DNA of 64,000 nucleotides from a bacterium (GTDB lineage: Bacteria > Desulfobacterota > Binatia > DP-6), in the NCBI GenBank assembly GCA_026129405.1, contig JAHCID010000001.1, positions 1,736,001 through 1,800,000 of the forward strand. Direction: 5' to 3'. Position 1 is the first letter of the stretch. Every line of letters starts with the position of its first letter. Positions 47,284-56,640 of this stretch are shown piece after piece. The position numbers and the translations under genes were made by a program. A model generated the notes under the pieces. It saw nothing but the letters and a program-made list of their open reading frames with translations, had not been told where the DNA came from and did no database searches.

Positions 47284-48975
47284 TCACAGCCGCGGATCCT
47301 GCGTGAAGCAGCAACGGAACCCGGTGTCGCGGGAGCCGAAGGTCTGGTCGACGGTGAACGTAGCGAACGTGCAGGTGGCGCCGCCTTCGAGCTGCGTCAG
47401 GGCCGAGCCCCCGAGCGCCGTGTAGGTGTTCGGGCCGGTGGCCTTGGTCAGCTCGCGCAGGTTGCCGGTGACGTCGAAGACCTTGTTCGTCGCCGCGGTG
47501 TTGCCGAAAAGCGCCGACCAGTCGGCGTAGCAGCTCTGGAGCAACGGCGAGCCGCCGGGCAGCACGTCGTCCTGGTTGCCGGCCGTGACGACGTTGGTGT
47601 CGAACGCCGCCAGGTTGCAGAACTTGCTGCCGGTCGCAGGCTGCTGGCAGGACGCCGCCGTGCGCGGGGCATAGCCCCAGGTGCAGGACACGGTCGCGGC
47701 GCACGCGGTCTGCGCCTGCGCCGTGGTGCACAGCGCGCCGCCGGCGGTCGCGCAGGCCTGCTCCGCTTCCGGGCCGGTGACGTTGCTCCAGCCGAGGCGG
47801 CCCGGCGCCGACGTCGGCGGCGTCTTGTCGAGCGTCGAGCCGGCCGGCGTCTGCGCGAGGGTGGTGTAGCCGTTGCCGCGCCCCGGCGACGTCGCCGTGG
47901 CCGCCGAGCGGCTCGCCTCGTAGCTGTAGATCCAGAGCGACGCGCCGATCTGGGTGACGACGGGCTTCACGAAGAACCCGCCGTTCGCGCCCTTGGCGTT
48001 GAACGTCTCGTCGACGGCGCCGTCGCAGTCGTTGTCGATGCCGTCGGCGACCTCGGTGCAGCCGCCGGGCAGCGTGGCGCAGTCGGCGGTCACCGCGGAG
48101 CAGACGAGCTCGGTGCCGCTGCACACCTTCGTGCCGGTGGTGCGGCAGGCGCCGTCGCCGGGAAACCGGTTGTCGTCGCTGTGGCAGACGGCGCCGACGC
48201 CCGGCGCGTCGTCGACGACGCCGTTGCAGTCGTTGTCCACGCCGTCGCAGACCTCCGGCGCCGGCACGCACGGGACGGTGCTCGTCGTCGAGCTGGTGGT
48301 GGTCGTCGTCGTGGTCTCGACGGTGGTCGTGGTGCTCTCGGTGGTGGTGGTCGTGCTCTCGGGGATCGACGTCGTCGTGCTGGTCGTGGCGACGACGCAC
48401 GACGCCTCCAGCGTCGGCTTCCCGATCTGGAACTGCGCGGCGCCCTTGTTCTTCACCTGACCGTCGAGGAAGGCGACGCTGTAGGAGTCGCCGCCGCCGA
48501 GCTCGAGGAGCAGGCAGGCGTCGGTCCCGGGGTTCGGCGGCACCACGCCCACGGGTGCGCGCTTGGCGTCGATGCCGACCGCGATCTGGAAGACGCCGGA
48601 GCCCGACTTCTTCAGCTGGAGCTTCTTCACCGGGCCGTTGGCACCCTTGGCGTCGGCGTACTTGAAGCCCTTCGCGGCGTCGCCGATCCAGAACGGCTTG
48701 CCGGTCGCCGGGTCGAGGCCGGCGGGAAGGATCCAGGTCTCGCGTGTCGGCGTGCCGCCGCCGGCGCCGACGGTGAGCGTGGCGCCGTTCGCGAGCGGAT
48801 CACCCACCAGCGTGTTCGTGCTGCCTTTCTCCTTGGCGACGCCGGTGATCTTGCGCTTCTCGGGCGTGCTCGGATTCTTCACCTGGAGCTTGCTGCCGAG
48901 GATGGTCTGATCGGCGCCGTGCACGGGCGGCACGGCGACGGCGAGCAGCAGCACGCAGTACGAGAGCAGGCGCAT
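47284..48975 (-). CDS. secreted protein with shared module, Thr-rich linker, MopE motifs and FGE-like domain
   Basis: A 563-aa exported protein (signal peptide LLSYCVLLLAVAVPPVHG). The module shared in this window comes first (about 22-190) rather than last. Then come a Thr/Ser-only linker (197-235), MopE-type motifs (CDGVDNDCNGVVDD, DGIDNDCDGAVDE) and a C-terminal domain like formylglycine-generating enzyme/C-type-lectin folds (YSYEASR, CTWGYAPRTAASC, FDVTGNLREL, FGSRDTGFRCCF). The FGE-like part lacks obvious catalytic Cys geometry, so binding rather than catalysis is likelier. First gene of a two-gene operon. Confidence 0.8.
   Translation of the reverse strand: MRLLSYCVLLLAVAVPPVHGADQTILGSKLQVKNPSTPEKRKITGVAKEKGSTNTLVGDPLANGATLTVGAGGGTPTRETWILPAGLDPATGKPFWIGDAAKGFKYADAKGANGPVKKLQLKKSGSGVFQIAVGIDAKRAPVGVVPPNPGTDACLLLELGGGDSYSVAFLDGQVKNKGAAQFQIGKPTLEASCVVATTSTTTSIPESTTTTTESTTTTVETTTTTTTSSTTSTVPCVPAPEVCDGVDNDCNGVVDDAPGVGAVCHSDDNRFPGDGACRTTGTKVCSGTELVCSAVTADCATLPGGCTEVADGIDNDCDGAVDETFNAKGANGGFFVKPVVTQIGASLWIYSYEASRSAATATSPGRGNGYTTLAQTPAGSTLDKTPPTSAPGRLGWSNVTGPEAEQACATAGGALCTTAQAQTACAATVSCTWGYAPRTAASCQQPATGSKFCNLAAFDTNVVTAGNQDDVLPGGSPLLQSCYADWSALFGNTAATNKVFDVTGNLRELTKATGPNTYTALGGSALTQLEGGATCTFATFTVDQTFGSRDTGFRCCFTQDPRL
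48271..48387 (-). repeat. low-complexity Thr-rich linker coding repeat
   Basis: About 39 codons that are mostly ACC/ACG Thr with Ser and Glu, giving strongly strand-asymmetric DNA (runs of GTGGTGGTCGTC on the plus strand). It codes the flexible linker between two domains of the secreted protein and may vary in length by slippage. Confidence 0.8.
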
Positions 48976-49116
48976 AGGATCCCTCCCCGGACGAATCGTC
49001 GGGGACTAACATGGCGGGCCGAGGTCGGGCAGGGACGCCGCGCGACAAAGTTGGGGACCGCCGACGCCACTCGACCCGGCGGCGCCCCGCGAGGACCGGT
49101 CTCCTCGCGCGGGAGA

Positions 49117-49146
49117 TTGAAAGGAGCGGTGTCGAAGCGGCAAGAT
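49117..49146 (+). promoter_or_regulatory. putative promoter of the first DUF3300 gene
   Basis: TTGAAA (49117-49122), an 18-nt spacer and CAAGAT (49141-49146). The ATG at 49179 leaves a leader of about 25 nt with a GGGAG ribosome site. A small CGCGAGGA/TCCTCGCG hairpin lies just upstream (49088-49109). Confidence 0.35.
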
Positions 49147-49178
49147 GGTGCGAACCTCAACGACGGGAGTCGTATCGC

Positions 49179-50354
49179 ATGCGAACCTGGACTCGGGCTG
49201 TCGTGCCGCTGGCGCTGGTCGCCCGGTTGGCGTCGGTAGCGTCGGCGCAATCGCAGGACCTCCAGAAGCTCGTCGCACCCATCGCGCTCTATCCCGACGC
49301 GCTGGTGGCGCAGATCCTCCCCGCGTCGACCCAGCCGGTTCAGGTGGTGGAGGCGGCGCGCGCGGTGGCGGGCGGACAACGCCCCGACGAGGCGACGGCC
49401 GGGCAATGGGACGCGAGCGTCCAGGCGCTGCTGTCGTATCCGTCGGTCCTCAAGATGATGAACGACAAGATCGGCTGGACGACCCGCCTCGGGGAGGCCG
49501 TGGTGCAGGACCAGACCGGCGTCATGTCGGCGATCCAGGCGGTCCGGCGGCAGGCGCAGGCGGCGGGCAACCTGCAGTCGAACCAGCAGCAGGTCGTGAA
49601 GTCGCAGGGCGACGTCATCGTCATCGAGCCGGCGAATCCGGCCGTGATCTACGTGCCGCAGTACAACCCCGTCGCCATCCTGGCGCCGCCGCCGGCGTAC
49701 GCCTACGCGCCGCTGATGACGTTCGGCATCGGCTTCGCGGCCGGCGCCGCCACCGCGTACGCGTGCGACTGGGGCTACCACGGCGGCTACAGCGTCACGG
49801 TGAACAACAACTATCACTACAGCTACAACAACAACTACAACGCGAACACGTACTACCACGGCGGCGGGTCGTACACGCGCTACAATCCCCAGACGGGCTC
49901 GAGCGGCACCTACCACGCGGGCAGCAACACCTACACCGGATACAACGCCCGGACCGGCACCTACGGCGCGTACAATCCGAACACGGGAAAGTACGGAACC
50001 TACAACCCGTCGACGAACCAGTACGACAAGGACGGCCAGAAGGGCACGTGGTCGCCGGGCCAGAACCGCAACACCGAGACGACCGGCAGCGGCAACCTCG
50101 GCGGCACCGGCGGCAACGGCTGGGGCGGACGGCACTCGGGCTGGGGCGGCGACGGCGGCTCGGGCGGCGACGCCTTCCACGGCCTCGGCGGCGGCGGCTT
50201 CGGGGCGCAGGAGGCGAGCGGTCGTGGCGCGGGCAGCAGCGGCGGCCGCGACTTCGGCGGCGGCTTCGGTGGCTTCGACCGCGGCGGCGGCTTCGGCGGG
50301 GGCGGGTTCGGCGGCGGCGGCTTCCGGGGCGGCGGCTTCCGGGGACGGCGATGA
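49179..50354 (+). CDS. DUF3300 protein, copy 1
   Basis: A 391-aa exported protein with signal peptide (VVPLALVARLASVASAQ). The conserved DUF3300 domain (about 25-165) shows LVAPIALYPDALVAQILPAST, WDASVQALLSYPSVLKMMNDKIGWT and VIYVPQYNPVAI. A Tyr/Asn-rich middle (NNNYHYSYNNNYNANTYYHG) and a Gly/Phe-rich tail of GGGFGG units follow. The function is not established. It is coupled (ATGA overlap) to a DUF2950 gene, a pairing repeated at 59217-61119 on the other strand. Confidence 0.88.
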   Translation: MRTWTRAVVPLALVARLASVASAQSQDLQKLVAPIALYPDALVAQILPASTQPVQVVEAARAVAGGQRPDEATAGQWDASVQALLSYPSVLKMMNDKIGWTTRLGEAVVQDQTGVMSAIQAVRRQAQAAGNLQSNQQQVVKSQGDVIVIEPANPAVIYVPQYNPVAILAPPPAYAYAPLMTFGIGFAAGAATAYACDWGYHGGYSVTVNNNYHYSYNNNYNANTYYHGGGSYTRYNPQTGSSGTYHAGSNTYTGYNARTGTYGAYNPNTGKYGTYNPSTNQYDKDGQKGTWSPGQNRNTETTGSGNLGGTGGNGWGGRHSGWGGDGGSGGDAFHGLGGGGFGAQEASGRGAGSSGGRDFGGGFGGFDRGGGFGGGGFGGGGFRGGGFRGRR

Positions 50355-51256
50355 GGACGACCGACATGCGAACGCTTCCGATCCTGGCCGCCGTGGTGCT
50401 CGTCGCCGGCTGCGCCACCCATGCGCCCTCGGGCGCGCGCACGGGCGCGCCCCGCTTCTCCACGCCGAAGGCCGCCGTCGACGCGCTCCTCGCGGCATGC
50501 GGGACGAACGACGAGGCGAAGGTCGTGGCCGTCTTCGGCGAGCAGGCGCGGCCCGTCGTCAGCACGGGCGACCCGGTCGCCGACCGCGAGCGCTGCGACA
50601 AGCTGCTCGCGGCCGCGAAGGAGTCGCTGCGCCTCGACCCGATCGCGCCCGACACGGTCTCGGTCGTGCTCGGCGCCGACGACTGGGCGATGCCGATCCC
50701 GCTCGTGAAGGAGGGCAAGGGCTGGCACTTCGACCTCGCGGCCGGGATGGCGGAGATCCGCCGCCGCCGCATCGGCGCGAACGAGCTCGAAGCGATCGAC
50801 GCGTGCCGCATCTACGTCGCGGCGCAGGACGAGTACGCCAAGCGACGCATCGCCGGCGGCGCCTACGCACAGCGGCTCGCCAGCACGCCGGGAAAGCGCG
50901 ACGGCCTGTACTGGGCGTCGACGAAGGGCGGCCGGGACGCGAGCCCGCTGGCCCCGGTGGTCGCGTCGTTGGCGGACCCGTCGGGGGCATGGCGCGGCTA
51001 CCGCTTCCGCGTGCTGGCCGCGCAGGGCAGCAGCGCGCCGGGCGGCGCGCGCAGCTACGTCGCCGGCGGGCGGATGACCCGCGGCTTCGCGCTGGTGGCG
51101 TATCCGGCGGTCTACGGCTCGACCGGGATCATGACCTTCGTCGTCGACGCGGGCGGCCGCGTCTACCAGAAGGACCTCGGCGCGCAGACGGACGCGGTGG
51201 CGGCGGCGATGACGGCGTACGATCCCGACCCGACCTGGACCCCGGCCGGCGGCTGA
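50351..51256 (+). CDS. DUF2950 lipoprotein, copy 1 (full-length)
   Basis: A 301-aa probable lipoprotein: lipobox VLVAGC near residue 21 and then the DUF2950 domain. Motifs: FSTPKAAVDALLAACGTND, LVKEGKGWHFDLAAGMAEIRRRRIGANELEAIDACR, GLYWASTKGG, SPLAPVVASL, GYRFRVLAAQG and GIMTFVVDAGGRVYQKDLG. The function is unknown, but it is always found near DUF3300 in the two loci here. Its ATG overlaps the DUF3300 stop; the ATG at 50366 is another possible start. Confidence 0.88.
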   Translation: MRTTDMRTLPILAAVVLVAGCATHAPSGARTGAPRFSTPKAAVDALLAACGTNDEAKVVAVFGEQARPVVSTGDPVADRERCDKLLAAAKESLRLDPIAPDTVSVVLGADDWAMPIPLVKEGKGWHFDLAAGMAEIRRRRIGANELEAIDACRIYVAAQDEYAKRRIAGGAYAQRLASTPGKRDGLYWASTKGGRDASPLAPVVASLADPSGAWRGYRFRVLAAQGSSAPGGARSYVAGGRMTRGFALVAYPAVYGSTGIMTFVVDAGGRVYQKDLGAQTDAVAAAMTAYDPDPTWTPAGG

Positions 51257-51710
51257 GGCAGGCCCGGATCGACGCCATGGCGCGCCGCCGGCGCGCGCAG
51301 GCCGCTCGTCGCTTGCGGCGGTCGGTGCGCGCAGCGGGAGCGGATGGTCGCGGTGTCGGCGGCGCGCTGTCGGTGTCCCACCCGTCGGGCCGACAGGCCT
51401 ACGCCGTGATGGTGATCGCGGTCGCCGCGCGTGGAGAACGACGGGTCCTCCGCCGCGAGCATGGCGTTCGTGAGCGATCCATCGCGATCGACACGATCCG
51501 CGGCCGGGTGGAGCGCCTCTTCGCCAAGACGCGGACCAAGCGGCAGGGCGAGCTGGCGAGAGTGCCGTCGGTGGCGCTGATCGTGGCGCCCGGCGAGCGT
51601 GGCCATCGGGCGCGTCGCCTCGGGTGGAGGCAATGCGGCGATCGCTGCGCGGAGCCGCACCGCCCGCGCCGGACTTGACCGGGCCCGCCGGCACGGCAGA
51701 CAACGACCGC
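51257..51710 (+). other. gene-poor stretch
   Basis: About 450 nt between the DUF2950 and amine-oxidase genes. No convincing intact gene. On the minus strand, about 51405-51500 encodes AMLAAEDPSF and a His-rich stretch, reminiscent of a GT51 peptidoglycan glycosyltransferase, but the surrounding frame is not convincing. Confidence 0.4.
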
Positions 51711-53081
51711 ATGCCCGCCCCCACCGAGCGCGCCGACGTGGTCGTCGTCGGCGCCGGATTCGCCGGCCTCACCGCCGCTCGGCGCCTGCGCGACGCCGGC
51801 AAGCGCGTCGTCCTCCTCGAGGCCCGCGACCGCGTCGGCGGGCGCTCGCTGAACCACGTGTGTGCCGACGGCAGCACCGTCGACATCGGGGCGCAGTGGG
51901 TCGGGCCGGGGCAGGAGCGGCTCTACGCGCTGGCGCGCGAGATGGGCGTCGCGTGGTACCCGACGTCGACCGCAGGCGCGTTCGTGCTCGAGGTCGACGG
52001 CACCACGTACCGCGACATCTTCACGCTGCCGCCCGAGGTGCTGACCGACTTCCTCGGCGCGCAGCAGCGGCTCGACGAGATGGCGCTCGAGGTCGACGTC
52101 GAGCGGCCCTGGGCGTCCGCGCGGGCGGCGGAGTGGGACGGCCAGACGGTCGAGACCTGGCTCACGAGCGAGTACGGCGCCGGCACCGCTGCCGCGCGCG
52201 GCGCCCTGCGGGTGGCGTTCCGCGCGGTGTTCGCGGCCGAGCCGGCATGCCTGTCGCTGCTCTTCGCGCTCTTCTACATCCGCGCCGCAGGCGGCTTCGA
52301 TCCGCTGACGGGGATGGAGGGCGGGGCGCAGCAGGACATCTTCCTCGGCGGCTCGCAGGAGATCGCCGTGCGCCTGGCGGCGAAGCTCGGCGACGTGGTG
52401 CGTCTCGGGCAGCCCGTGCGCCGCATCGCGCAGGACGCGAACGGCGTGCGCGTCGTCGCCGACGGCTGCGTCGTCGAGGCGGCGCACGTCGTCGTGGCGC
52501 TGCCGCCGACGCTCGCCGGCCGCCTGGTGTACGAGCCGCCGATGCCCGCGGCGCGCGATCAGCTGACGCAGCGCATGCCGCACGGCTCGGTGATCAAGCT
52601 CCAGCTCGTCTACCCGAAGCCGTTCTGGCGCGACGACGGGCTGAGCGGCAACTCGGCGAGCGACGCCGGTCCCGTCGACGCGACCATGGACGGCAGCCGC
52701 CCGAACGCCGAACGCGGCATCCTGGTCGCCTTCCTCGAGGGCGACCACGCGCGGGCGCTCGGCGCGATCGACCCCGTCGCACGGCGCGCGGCGGTGCTCC
52801 AGCACCTGGAGCGCCTCTTCGGCCCGCAGGCGGCGCACCCGATCGAGCTCGTCGAGCGCGACTGGTCGGCCGAGGAGTACACGCGCGGCTGCTACGGCGC
52901 GCACCTGCCGCCGGGCGTGTGGACGCGCTACGGGCCGGTGCTGCGCGAGCCGGTCGGCCGCATCCACTGGGCCGGCACCGACTCGGCGACGGTCTGGGCC
53001 GGCTACATGGACGGCGCGATCGAGTCGGGCGAGCGTGCGGCCGACGCCGTCCTCGCGGGTCTCGTCACTGGAAGCGCCTGA
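51711..53081 (+). CDS. flavin monoamine oxidase-family protein
   Basis: A 456-aa FAD enzyme of the amine-oxidase family. FAD-binding start VVVVGAGFAGLTAARRL (about 9-25) and ARDRVGGRS, the substrate-domain motif IGAQWVGPGQERLY, LGGSQEIAVRLAAKLGD, and the C-terminal FAD motif GRIHWAGTDSATVWAGYMDGAIESGERAA. It would oxidise an amine with release of H2O2; the substrate is not predictable. The start at ATG 51711 fits the family; an ATG 87 nt upstream adds a low-complexity tail. No signal peptide. Confidence 0.92.
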   Translation: MPAPTERADVVVVGAGFAGLTAARRLRDAGKRVVLLEARDRVGGRSLNHVCADGSTVDIGAQWVGPGQERLYALAREMGVAWYPTSTAGAFVLEVDGTTYRDIFTLPPEVLTDFLGAQQRLDEMALEVDVERPWASARAAEWDGQTVETWLTSEYGAGTAAARGALRVAFRAVFAAEPACLSLLFALFYIRAAGGFDPLTGMEGGAQQDIFLGGSQEIAVRLAAKLGDVVRLGQPVRRIAQDANGVRVVADGCVVEAAHVVVALPPTLAGRLVYEPPMPAARDQLTQRMPHGSVIKLQLVYPKPFWRDDGLSGNSASDAGPVDATMDGSRPNAERGILVAFLEGDHARALGAIDPVARRAAVLQHLERLFGPQAAHPIELVERDWSAEEYTRGCYGAHLPPGVWTRYGPVLREPVGRIHWAGTDSATVWAGYMDGAIESGERAADAVLAGLVTGSA

Positions 53082-53516
53082 TCGTGCGCCCGGTGTGGAG
53101 GCCGAGGTCGGTGGTGTCGTCGTTCGACGCCGGCACGGCGCACGTCGCCGTCACGAGCGTTTCGGACGGCGTGACCGGGTAGCTGGCCTCGGCGGGGCTG
53201 CTGGCCGGGTTCCCGGGCCGGCCGGCCCGGGCCGCAGGCCGTCTCGTCCGCGCCCAGCGGCACGACCCGTTCGCCGGCGCGCCGCGAATAGGCGCTCGTC
53301 GGCGGCCGACGAGCGTGTGGCGCGCCGGAGTCCTTCCGGGAGCGCTGCGATCGGCCCGCGGCGGATGTGCGCGGCGCTTCCGCCACGGGCGTATGGCTCC
53401 GCCCCCCGGTGGCCGGGACGGTGCGACGACGTCCGGGAGGGACCCGACCGGCCCGGGGCGGGCCGGATGCGTCCGGTGGTAGACCGCCGCCGCCATGCAT
53501 GTCAGGGTCGTGCGCC
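53082..53516 (+). other. non-coding gap with perfect palindrome
   Basis: About 435 nt between the amine-oxidase and antiporter genes. Open frames on both strands look like GC-driven noise (Arg/Pro/Gly-rich, no start signals). The one clear structure is the perfect palindrome at 53212-53231. TAGACC at 53480-53485 could be a -10, but it has no matching -35. Confidence 0.45.
53212..53231. repeat. perfect 20-nt palindrome
   Basis: CCCGGGCCGGCCGGCCCGGG is fully self-complementary with no loop. It lies 130 nt after the amine-oxidase stop and about 285 nt before the antiporter start. It could be a protein-binding site or a transcription-stop structure. Confidence 0.6.
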
Positions 53517-55283
53517 ATGCCGCACGATCTCGACCTGATCCTCACCCTGACCGGCGGCTTCACGGCGGCCCTTGCCCTCGGCATCCTCACCCAGCGGCTG
53601 GGCCTGTCGCCGATCGTCGGCTACCTCGTCGCCGGCATCCTCGTCGGCCCCTTCACGCCGGGCTTCGTGGCCGACAACTCGATCGCCACCCAGGCGGCCG
53701 AGATCGGCGTCATCTTGCTGATGTTCGGGGTCGGCCTGCACTTCCATCTGAAGGACCTGATGGCGGTGCGGCGGGTCGCGATCCCGGGCGCGGTGGCCCA
53801 GATCGCGGTGGCGACCATCCTCGGCGCGGTCGTCACGCGGATGTTCGGGTGGTCGTGGACCGCGGGCATCGTCTTCGGCATGGCCATCTCGGTGGCCAGC
53901 ACGGTCGTGCTGACGCGCGTCCTCGCCGACAACCAGGCGCTGCACACGCCGAGCGGCCACATCGCGATCGGCTGGCTCATCGTCGAGGACCTGTTCACGA
54001 TCCTGGTGCTGGTCCTCTTGCCCGCGCTCTACGGCGCGGGCGCCGAGGCGAGCGGATCCCTGTGGACGACGCTCGGGCTCGCGCTCCTCAAGCTGAGCGC
54101 GCTCGTGGTCTTCACGCTCGTCGCCGGCCAGCGGGTGATCCCGTGGCTCTTGGGGCTGGTCGCGCGCATGCGCTCGCGCGAGCTGTTCACGCTGACGGTC
54201 CTGGTGCTGGCGCTCGGCATCGCGGTCGGCTCGGCCAAGTTCTTCGGCGCCTCGATGGCGCTCGGCGCGTTCCTCGCCGGCATGGTCGTCGGCCAGTCGG
54301 AGTTCAGCGCGCGGGCGGCGTCGGACGCGCTGCCGATGCGGGACGCCTTCGCCGTCCTCTTCTTCGTCTCCGTGGGGATGCTCTTCGACCCGGCCGTGGT
54401 GGCGAACGGGCTCGGGCTCATGCTCGCGACGCTGGCCGTCGTCGTCATCGGCAAGCCCATCGCCGCCATCGCCGTGGTGCTGTTCTTCGGCCGGCCGATC
54501 CGTTCGGCGCTCTCGATCGCCGTCGCGCTGGCGCAGATCGGCGAGTTCTCGTTCATCCTGGCGGCGCTCGCGATCTCGCTCGGCATCCTGCCGACCGAGG
54601 CGACGAACGCGCTGGTGGTCGCGTCCGTGGTCTCGATCACGATCAACCCGCTCCTCTACAAGGCCGTCGACCCGGTGTCGGACTGGCTGGCATCGCGCGG
54701 CTGGGACCGGCGGCCCGCCGGGCCCGAGACGAACGTCGAGCCCGTCGACGAGGCGGCCCATCGCGTCGTCGTCGTCGGCTACGGCCCGGTCGGCCGTACC
54801 CTGAGCCGCATCCTGCGCGACAACGAGATCCAGGTGGTGGTCATCGAGATGAACATCGAGACCGTGCAGTCGCTGCTCGCCGCCGGACGCCCGGTCGTCT
54901 ACGGCGACGCCGCGCAGCGGGAGATCCTGCACCACGCCGGCATCGAGGAGGCGCAGACGCTCATCATCGCGGCGTCGAGCGTCGACGCGGGCGAGGTCGT
55001 ACGCGTCGCGCGCGAGCTGAATCCGAAGCTCCAGGTCTTCGTGCGAACCGCCTACCTGCGCGAGGCCGCGGCGCTGCGGGCGCTGGGCGTCGACGCGGGC
55101 TTCTCGGGCGAGGGCGAGATCGCGATCGCGATGGCGGTGTCGTTGATGGAGCGCCTCGGCGCGACCGCGGTGCAGATCGACGCCGAGCGCGACCGCATCC
55201 GTCGCGAGCTGTTCGTGGAGCCGGAGAACGGCGCCCAGACGGACGCCGTGGACGGCGGGGAGACCCGCACCGCGACGGCCTGA
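53517..55283 (+). CDS. Kef/YbaL-type CPA2 cation:proton antiporter with TrkA-N domain
   Basis: A 588-aa inner-membrane K+ (or Na+)/H+ antiporter. The N-terminal part (about 1-390) has 12 or so helices, including LGLSPIVGYLVAGILVGPFTPGF, GVILLMFGVGLHFHLKDL, IGWLIVEDLFTILVLVLLP and FGASMALGAFLAGMVVGQSEF. A cytoplasmic TrkA-N domain (about 415-530) binds nucleotide through VVVVGYGPVGRTLSRIL. The KefB/KefC-type thiol-activated loop is not obvious, so YbaL-like is the better comparison. ATG 53517 fits the first helix; an upstream extension is unlikely. Confidence 0.92.
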   Translation: MPHDLDLILTLTGGFTAALALGILTQRLGLSPIVGYLVAGILVGPFTPGFVADNSIATQAAEIGVILLMFGVGLHFHLKDLMAVRRVAIPGAVAQIAVATILGAVVTRMFGWSWTAGIVFGMAISVASTVVLTRVLADNQALHTPSGHIAIGWLIVEDLFTILVLVLLPALYGAGAEASGSLWTTLGLALLKLSALVVFTLVAGQRVIPWLLGLVARMRSRELFTLTVLVLALGIAVGSAKFFGASMALGAFLAGMVVGQSEFSARAASDALPMRDAFAVLFFVSVGMLFDPAVVANGLGLMLATLAVVVIGKPIAAIAVVLFFGRPIRSALSIAVALAQIGEFSFILAALAISLGILPTEATNALVVASVVSITINPLLYKAVDPVSDWLASRGWDRRPAGPETNVEPVDEAAHRVVVVGYGPVGRTLSRILRDNEIQVVVIEMNIETVQSLLAAGRPVVYGDAAQREILHHAGIEEAQTLIIAASSVDAGEVVRVARELNPKLQVFVRTAYLREAAALRALGVDAGFSGEGEIAIAMAVSLMERLGATAVQIDAERDRIRRELFVEPENGAQTDAVDGGETRTATA

Positions 55284-55297
55284 GCGGCGGAGACGAC

Positions 55298-56533
55298 TCA
55301 GCCGAACCGGTAGCCCTTCGGCACGACGACCACGCCGCCCTCGCTCACGACGAAGCGGCGCCGGTCCTCCTCGGGGTCGTAGCCGATGGTCGTCCCGGGC
55401 GGGATCACGACGCCCTTGTCGACGATGGCGCGGCGGATGCGGGCGTAGCGGCCGACGTCGACGTCGTCGAACAGGATCGACTCGCTGACGTTCGAGAAGC
55501 TGTTCACGCGCACGCGCAGGCCGAGGATGGAGCGGTCGACGTGGCCGCCGCTGATGATGCAGCCCTCGGAGACCATCGAGTCGGTGGCGATGCCGACGCG
55601 GTTCTGGTCCTTGTCCGAGAACACGAACTTGGCCGGTGCGGACGGGTAGTACGCCGTGAAGATCGGCCAGGCCGGGTTGTAGAGCGAGAAGCTCGGCGAC
55701 ACCGAGACGAGGTCTTCGGAGGCCTGCCAGTACGCGTCGAGCGTGCCGATGTCGCGCCAGTAGCCGCGCTCGTGCTCGCGCATGCCGGGGATCTCGTTGG
55801 TCGAGAAGTCGTAGGCCAGCAGGCGGCCCGACGGCACCAGCGTGGGCAGGATGTCGCGGCCGAAGTCGTGCGTGGAGTCGGGGCGTTCCGCGTCGGCGGT
55901 GATCGAGCGCGTCAGCGTGTCGGTGCGGAAGATGTAGAGGCCCATCGACGCGAGGCGGGTGCCCGTCGTGCCCGGCGCGACCACCGGCTTCTCGACGAAG
56001 CCCGTGACCCGCCCGCGCGCGTCGGTCTCGACGATGCCGAAGCCGCTCGCCTCCTCGGCCGGCACCGGGATCACGGCGACCGTGGCGTCGGCCTCGTGCT
56101 CGATGTGGAACGCCAGCATCTGGCGGACGTCCATCTTGTAGATGTGGTCCGCGCCGAAGACGGCGACGTGGTCGGGACGCTCGTTCTCGACCACATCGAG
56201 GTTCTGCAGCACGGCGTCGGCGCTGCCCTGGAAGAAGCGCGGCCCGAGGTTCATCGCCGGCGGCACCGGGGCGACGTAGTGGCCGACCTGCGCCGCGAGC
56301 TGCCAGCCGCGGGCCAGGTGCTGCATCAGCGAGCCGGCCTTGTACTGGGTGATGACCGACAGCTTGTAGACGCCGGAGTTGAGGAAGTTCGAGAGGACGA
56401 AGTCGATGATGCGGTAGCGGCCCCCGAAGGGGACGGCCGGCTTGGCGCGGTCGCGCGTGAGGGGATACAGCCGCTTTCCCTCGCCCCCCGCGAGGATCAG
56501 TCCGACCACGGAAGGACTCTGCACGATCGCCAT
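55298..56533 (-). CDS. glgC: glucose-1-phosphate adenylyltransferase
   Basis: A 411-aa enzyme that makes ADP-glucose for glycogen. Motifs: VVGLILAGGEGKRLYPLTRDRAKPAVPFGGRYRIIDFVLSN at the N-terminus (nucleotide loop and activator-site Lys/Arg), FQGSADAVLQNL, FGADHIYKMD, SGFGIVETDARGRVTGFVEKP, GYWRDIGTLDAYWQA and a C-terminal left-handed beta-helix (ILGLRVRVNSFSNVSESILFDDVDVG). Full length and intact. A TATATC box (56557-56552) about 18 nt before the ATG may be its -10. No other glycogen genes are next to it. Confidence 0.95.
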   Translation of the reverse strand: MAIVQSPSVVGLILAGGEGKRLYPLTRDRAKPAVPFGGRYRIIDFVLSNFLNSGVYKLSVITQYKAGSLMQHLARGWQLAAQVGHYVAPVPPAMNLGPRFFQGSADAVLQNLDVVENERPDHVAVFGADHIYKMDVRQMLAFHIEHEADATVAVIPVPAEEASGFGIVETDARGRVTGFVEKPVVAPGTTGTRLASMGLYIFRTDTLTRSITADAERPDSTHDFGRDILPTLVPSGRLLAYDFSTNEIPGMREHERGYWRDIGTLDAYWQASEDLVSVSPSFSLYNPAWPIFTAYYPSAPAKFVFSDKDQNRVGIATDSMVSEGCIISGGHVDRSILGLRVRVNSFSNVSESILFDDVDVGRYARIRRAIVDKGVVIPPGTTIGYDPEEDRRRFVVSEGGVVVVPKGYRFG

Positions 56534-56605
56534 CGAACGTCCGACCCGTTCGATATAGCCGGCGGGTTCCACGGGGAAAAGCCTCGCGTGGCAGGCGCGT
56601 GGAAG

Positions 56606-56634
56606 TTGACGCGCGCCGCCGCGGCGGATAGCTC
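56606..56634 (+). promoter_or_regulatory. putative promoter of the DUF1499 operon
   Basis: TTGACG (56606-56611), a 17-nt spacer and TAGCTC (56629-56634), with the ATG 6 nt downstream at 56641. It would give a leaderless mRNA. Confidence 0.5.
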
Positions 56635-56640
56635 GCCCGC

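Noticed and set aside
48271-48387. Low-complexity tract considered as a non-coding satellite
   Set aside because: It is in frame within a secreted protein and encodes a Thr-rich linker.
50000-51886. Long minus-strand frame opposite DUF3300/DUF2950
   Set aside because: It is the antisense of Gly-rich repeats and known domains and has no recognisable domain of its own.
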